Shown here: piece after piece, positions 62,834 to 64,000 of the stretch
Position numbering within the stretch: position 1 is the stretch's first letter
How the letters are laid out: every line of letters begins with the position of its first letter
NCBI GenBank assembly: GCA_934045905.1
Contig: OW203768.1
Span: 22,845,060-22,909,059 of the forward strand
Length of the DNA: 64,000 nucleotides
Reading direction: 5' to 3'
Source: Leuctra nigra
Taxonomy: Eukaryota > Arthropoda > Insecta > Plecoptera > Leuctridae
Notes under the pieces: generated by a model
The model's input: the letters and a program-made list of their open reading frames with translations, nothing else
Database searches by the model: none
What the model was told of the DNA's origin: nothing
Translations under genes and position numbers: made by a program

Positions 62834-64000
62834 CTACATTGTATACCAAAAAGTATTATTACCCGCTAGCGGGTCAACACGCCAGCGAGATGGGTCATTT
62901 ACTACTTTAAGGCATTCTCGTCTAAAACTCCGTATACTCTCAGCATTTCTCACTTTTAACGGTAGTCTGTTGAACATATTGACACCCTTGGAAAACAAAG
63001 TGTTATTGCCAAAGGCTGAGGTTGTTCTTTTTACATATAAGCTATCACACTGGCGAGTAATATGATAATTAGTTACATTTTTATTTACTAGTTTATCACT
63101 CAAATATTTAGGGCCAAGACCTTTTGTCAGACGGAATATAAAAGTGAATGTGTTGATCAGTATTCGTTGATTGACCGTTGTCCAAGATAATGCTCTACAC
63201 ATTTTACTAATAGAGGTTCCTCTATTTACCCAGAGAATAGACCTCATAATCTTATTTTGTAATTTCTGCAATTTAGCTATGTGGTTTTGATTTAGCAAGA
63301 ATAAAATGGAACTGCAATAGTCAAGATGAGGAGTGATAATTGCTTGGCATATGTGAATTTTACTCATAATAGGCAGGTTACCACATTTTCTTTGGAACAG
63401 ACCAACTTTCTTTGCTAATTTACTTATAATATAATGAGCATGATTTTGGAGGGTTAAATTTTCATCCAACATAACACCAAGATATTTAAACACATGTACA
63501 TTAAGAACTATTTCATCATCAATCACAAATTGGGCTTTAAGAAAATCACTATACTTAGTTCTGATCTTGTTGTTACAGAAAACCATACATTTCGTTTTAG
63601 GAACATTCAATTTGAGTCTATTAGCAATAAGCCAAGATTCAAGAATATTCAAGTCAATTTTAAGATATTCGTGTACAATGTGCGGTTTGACATTGCTACA
63701 GATTAGTAGAGCATCATCTGCATAAAGGTGAATTGAGGAATGTCGAAAAATAGAAACTATATCATTAATGTATAATATAAACAGTAAGGGGCCCAAAATT
63801 GAACCCTGAGGTACACCAATGTCATTTCCTATCATATTAGATTTAACGTTATTCATTTTCACAATTTGAGCTCTGTTATTAAGATATGAAGACAGCCAAT
63901 CCAAAACTGTCCCACGAAAACCATACCTATAAAGCTTACGAATGAGCACAGTGCGGTCAATCGTGTCAAATGCGCGTTTCAGATCTAAGAAAATAGCACA
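62834..64000 (-). CDS. non-LTR retrotransposon reverse transcriptase (partial, runs off window)
   Basis: One open frame from the window edge to the stop at 62834. It reads AIFLDLKRAFDTIDRTVLIR (motif A with a catalytic Asp), GVPQGSILGPLLFILYINDI (motif B), HLYADDALL (YADD catalytic centre), NVPKTKCMVF and FKYLGVMLDENL (motifs D/E), then the C-terminal region with PHLDYCSSIL and LNRLPLKVRN-like text (FNRLPLKVRN). At least 388 residues without frameshift; the 5' part (endonuclease) would lie beyond 64000. The look is of the Jockey/CR1 group; I cannot name the clade. All catalytic residues are present, so it may be young or recently active. It lies upstream of, and unrelated to, strumpellin. Confidence 0.92.
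   Translation of the reverse strand, partial: CAIFLDLKRAFDTIDRTVLIRKLYRYGFRGTVLDWLSSYLNNRAQIVKMNNVKSNMIGNDIGVPQGSILGPLLFILYINDIVSIFRHSSIHLYADDALLICSNVKPHIVHEYLKIDLNILESWLIANRLKLNVPKTKCMVFCNNKIRTKYSDFLKAQFVIDDEIVLNVHVFKYLGVMLDENLTLQNHAHYIISKLAKKVGLFQRKCGNLPIMSKIHICQAIITPHLDYCSSILFLLNQNHIAKLQKLQNKIMRSILWVNRGTSISKMCRALSWTTVNQRILINTFTFIFRLTKGLGPKYLSDKLVNKNVTNYHITRQCDSLYVKRTTSAFGNNTLFSKGVNMFNRLPLKVRNAESIRSFRRECLKVVNDPSRWRVDPLAGNNTFWYTM

Overview
The window is nuclear DNA from an animal, most likely an insect; I cannot name the order. The evidence is split genes with GT-AG introns and AATAAA signals, tRNA-derived SINEs, non-LTR retrotransposons, many hAT-type miniature elements and frequent GGTAGGTACCTACC-type runs. 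Real coding sequence is under 10% of the window; most of the rest is intron filled with repeats.

Three groups of genes are supported. (1) On the + strand, positions 5061-24415, is a five-exon gene for a cueball-type membrane protein (LDL-receptor class B/YWTD repeats, EGF-like modules, one membrane segment). Its exons join to 1656 nt, or 551 residues. The signal-peptide exon lies alone, 12.4 kb upstream of the rest. (2) On the - strand, positions 60225-28890, is a complete 17-exon gene for strumpellin (WASH complex subunit 5). Every junction has matching phase, and the exons sum to 3495 nt, or 1164 residues, about the length of the human protein. The two genes converge, with about 4.5 kb between their stop codons. 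(3) Inside the 5.5 kb intron 5 of strumpellin, on the opposite strand, sit three Ly-6/uPAR-type ten-cysteine GPI-anchor-type genes (48944-50088, 51058-52999, 54749-55543). The last two share a tiny 21-nt coding first exon.

The repeats by region: 7-8 kb SINE pieces; 8281-10725 a very uniform 14-unit satellite (174/176 bp); 10.9-14.4 kb fold-back elements and a 3-unit 120-bp tandem array; 17902-20146 a hAT-type element with perfect 8-bp target duplications, carrying a 1.8 kb insert with internal tandem repeats; 27-28 kb fold-back elements; 30005-31403, 31703-32606, 35145-35687, 38080-38657, 46478-47024 and 54058-54480 further terminal-inverted-repeat elements, several with perfect target-site duplications; 43258-43555 a full SINE; 61.1-62.4 kb decayed LINE pieces; and 62834-64000 a non-LTR reverse transcriptase that runs off the window.

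The most unusual signal is that three separate splice junctions each sit at the end of a tandem array built from copies of that junction or a closely related one: the strumpellin exon 11 donor (8 x 23 bp), the Ly-6 gene 1 acceptor (4 x 56 bp) and the Ly-6 gene 2 acceptor (10 x about 118 bp). Only the unit next to each working exon keeps the correct reading phase and full exon.
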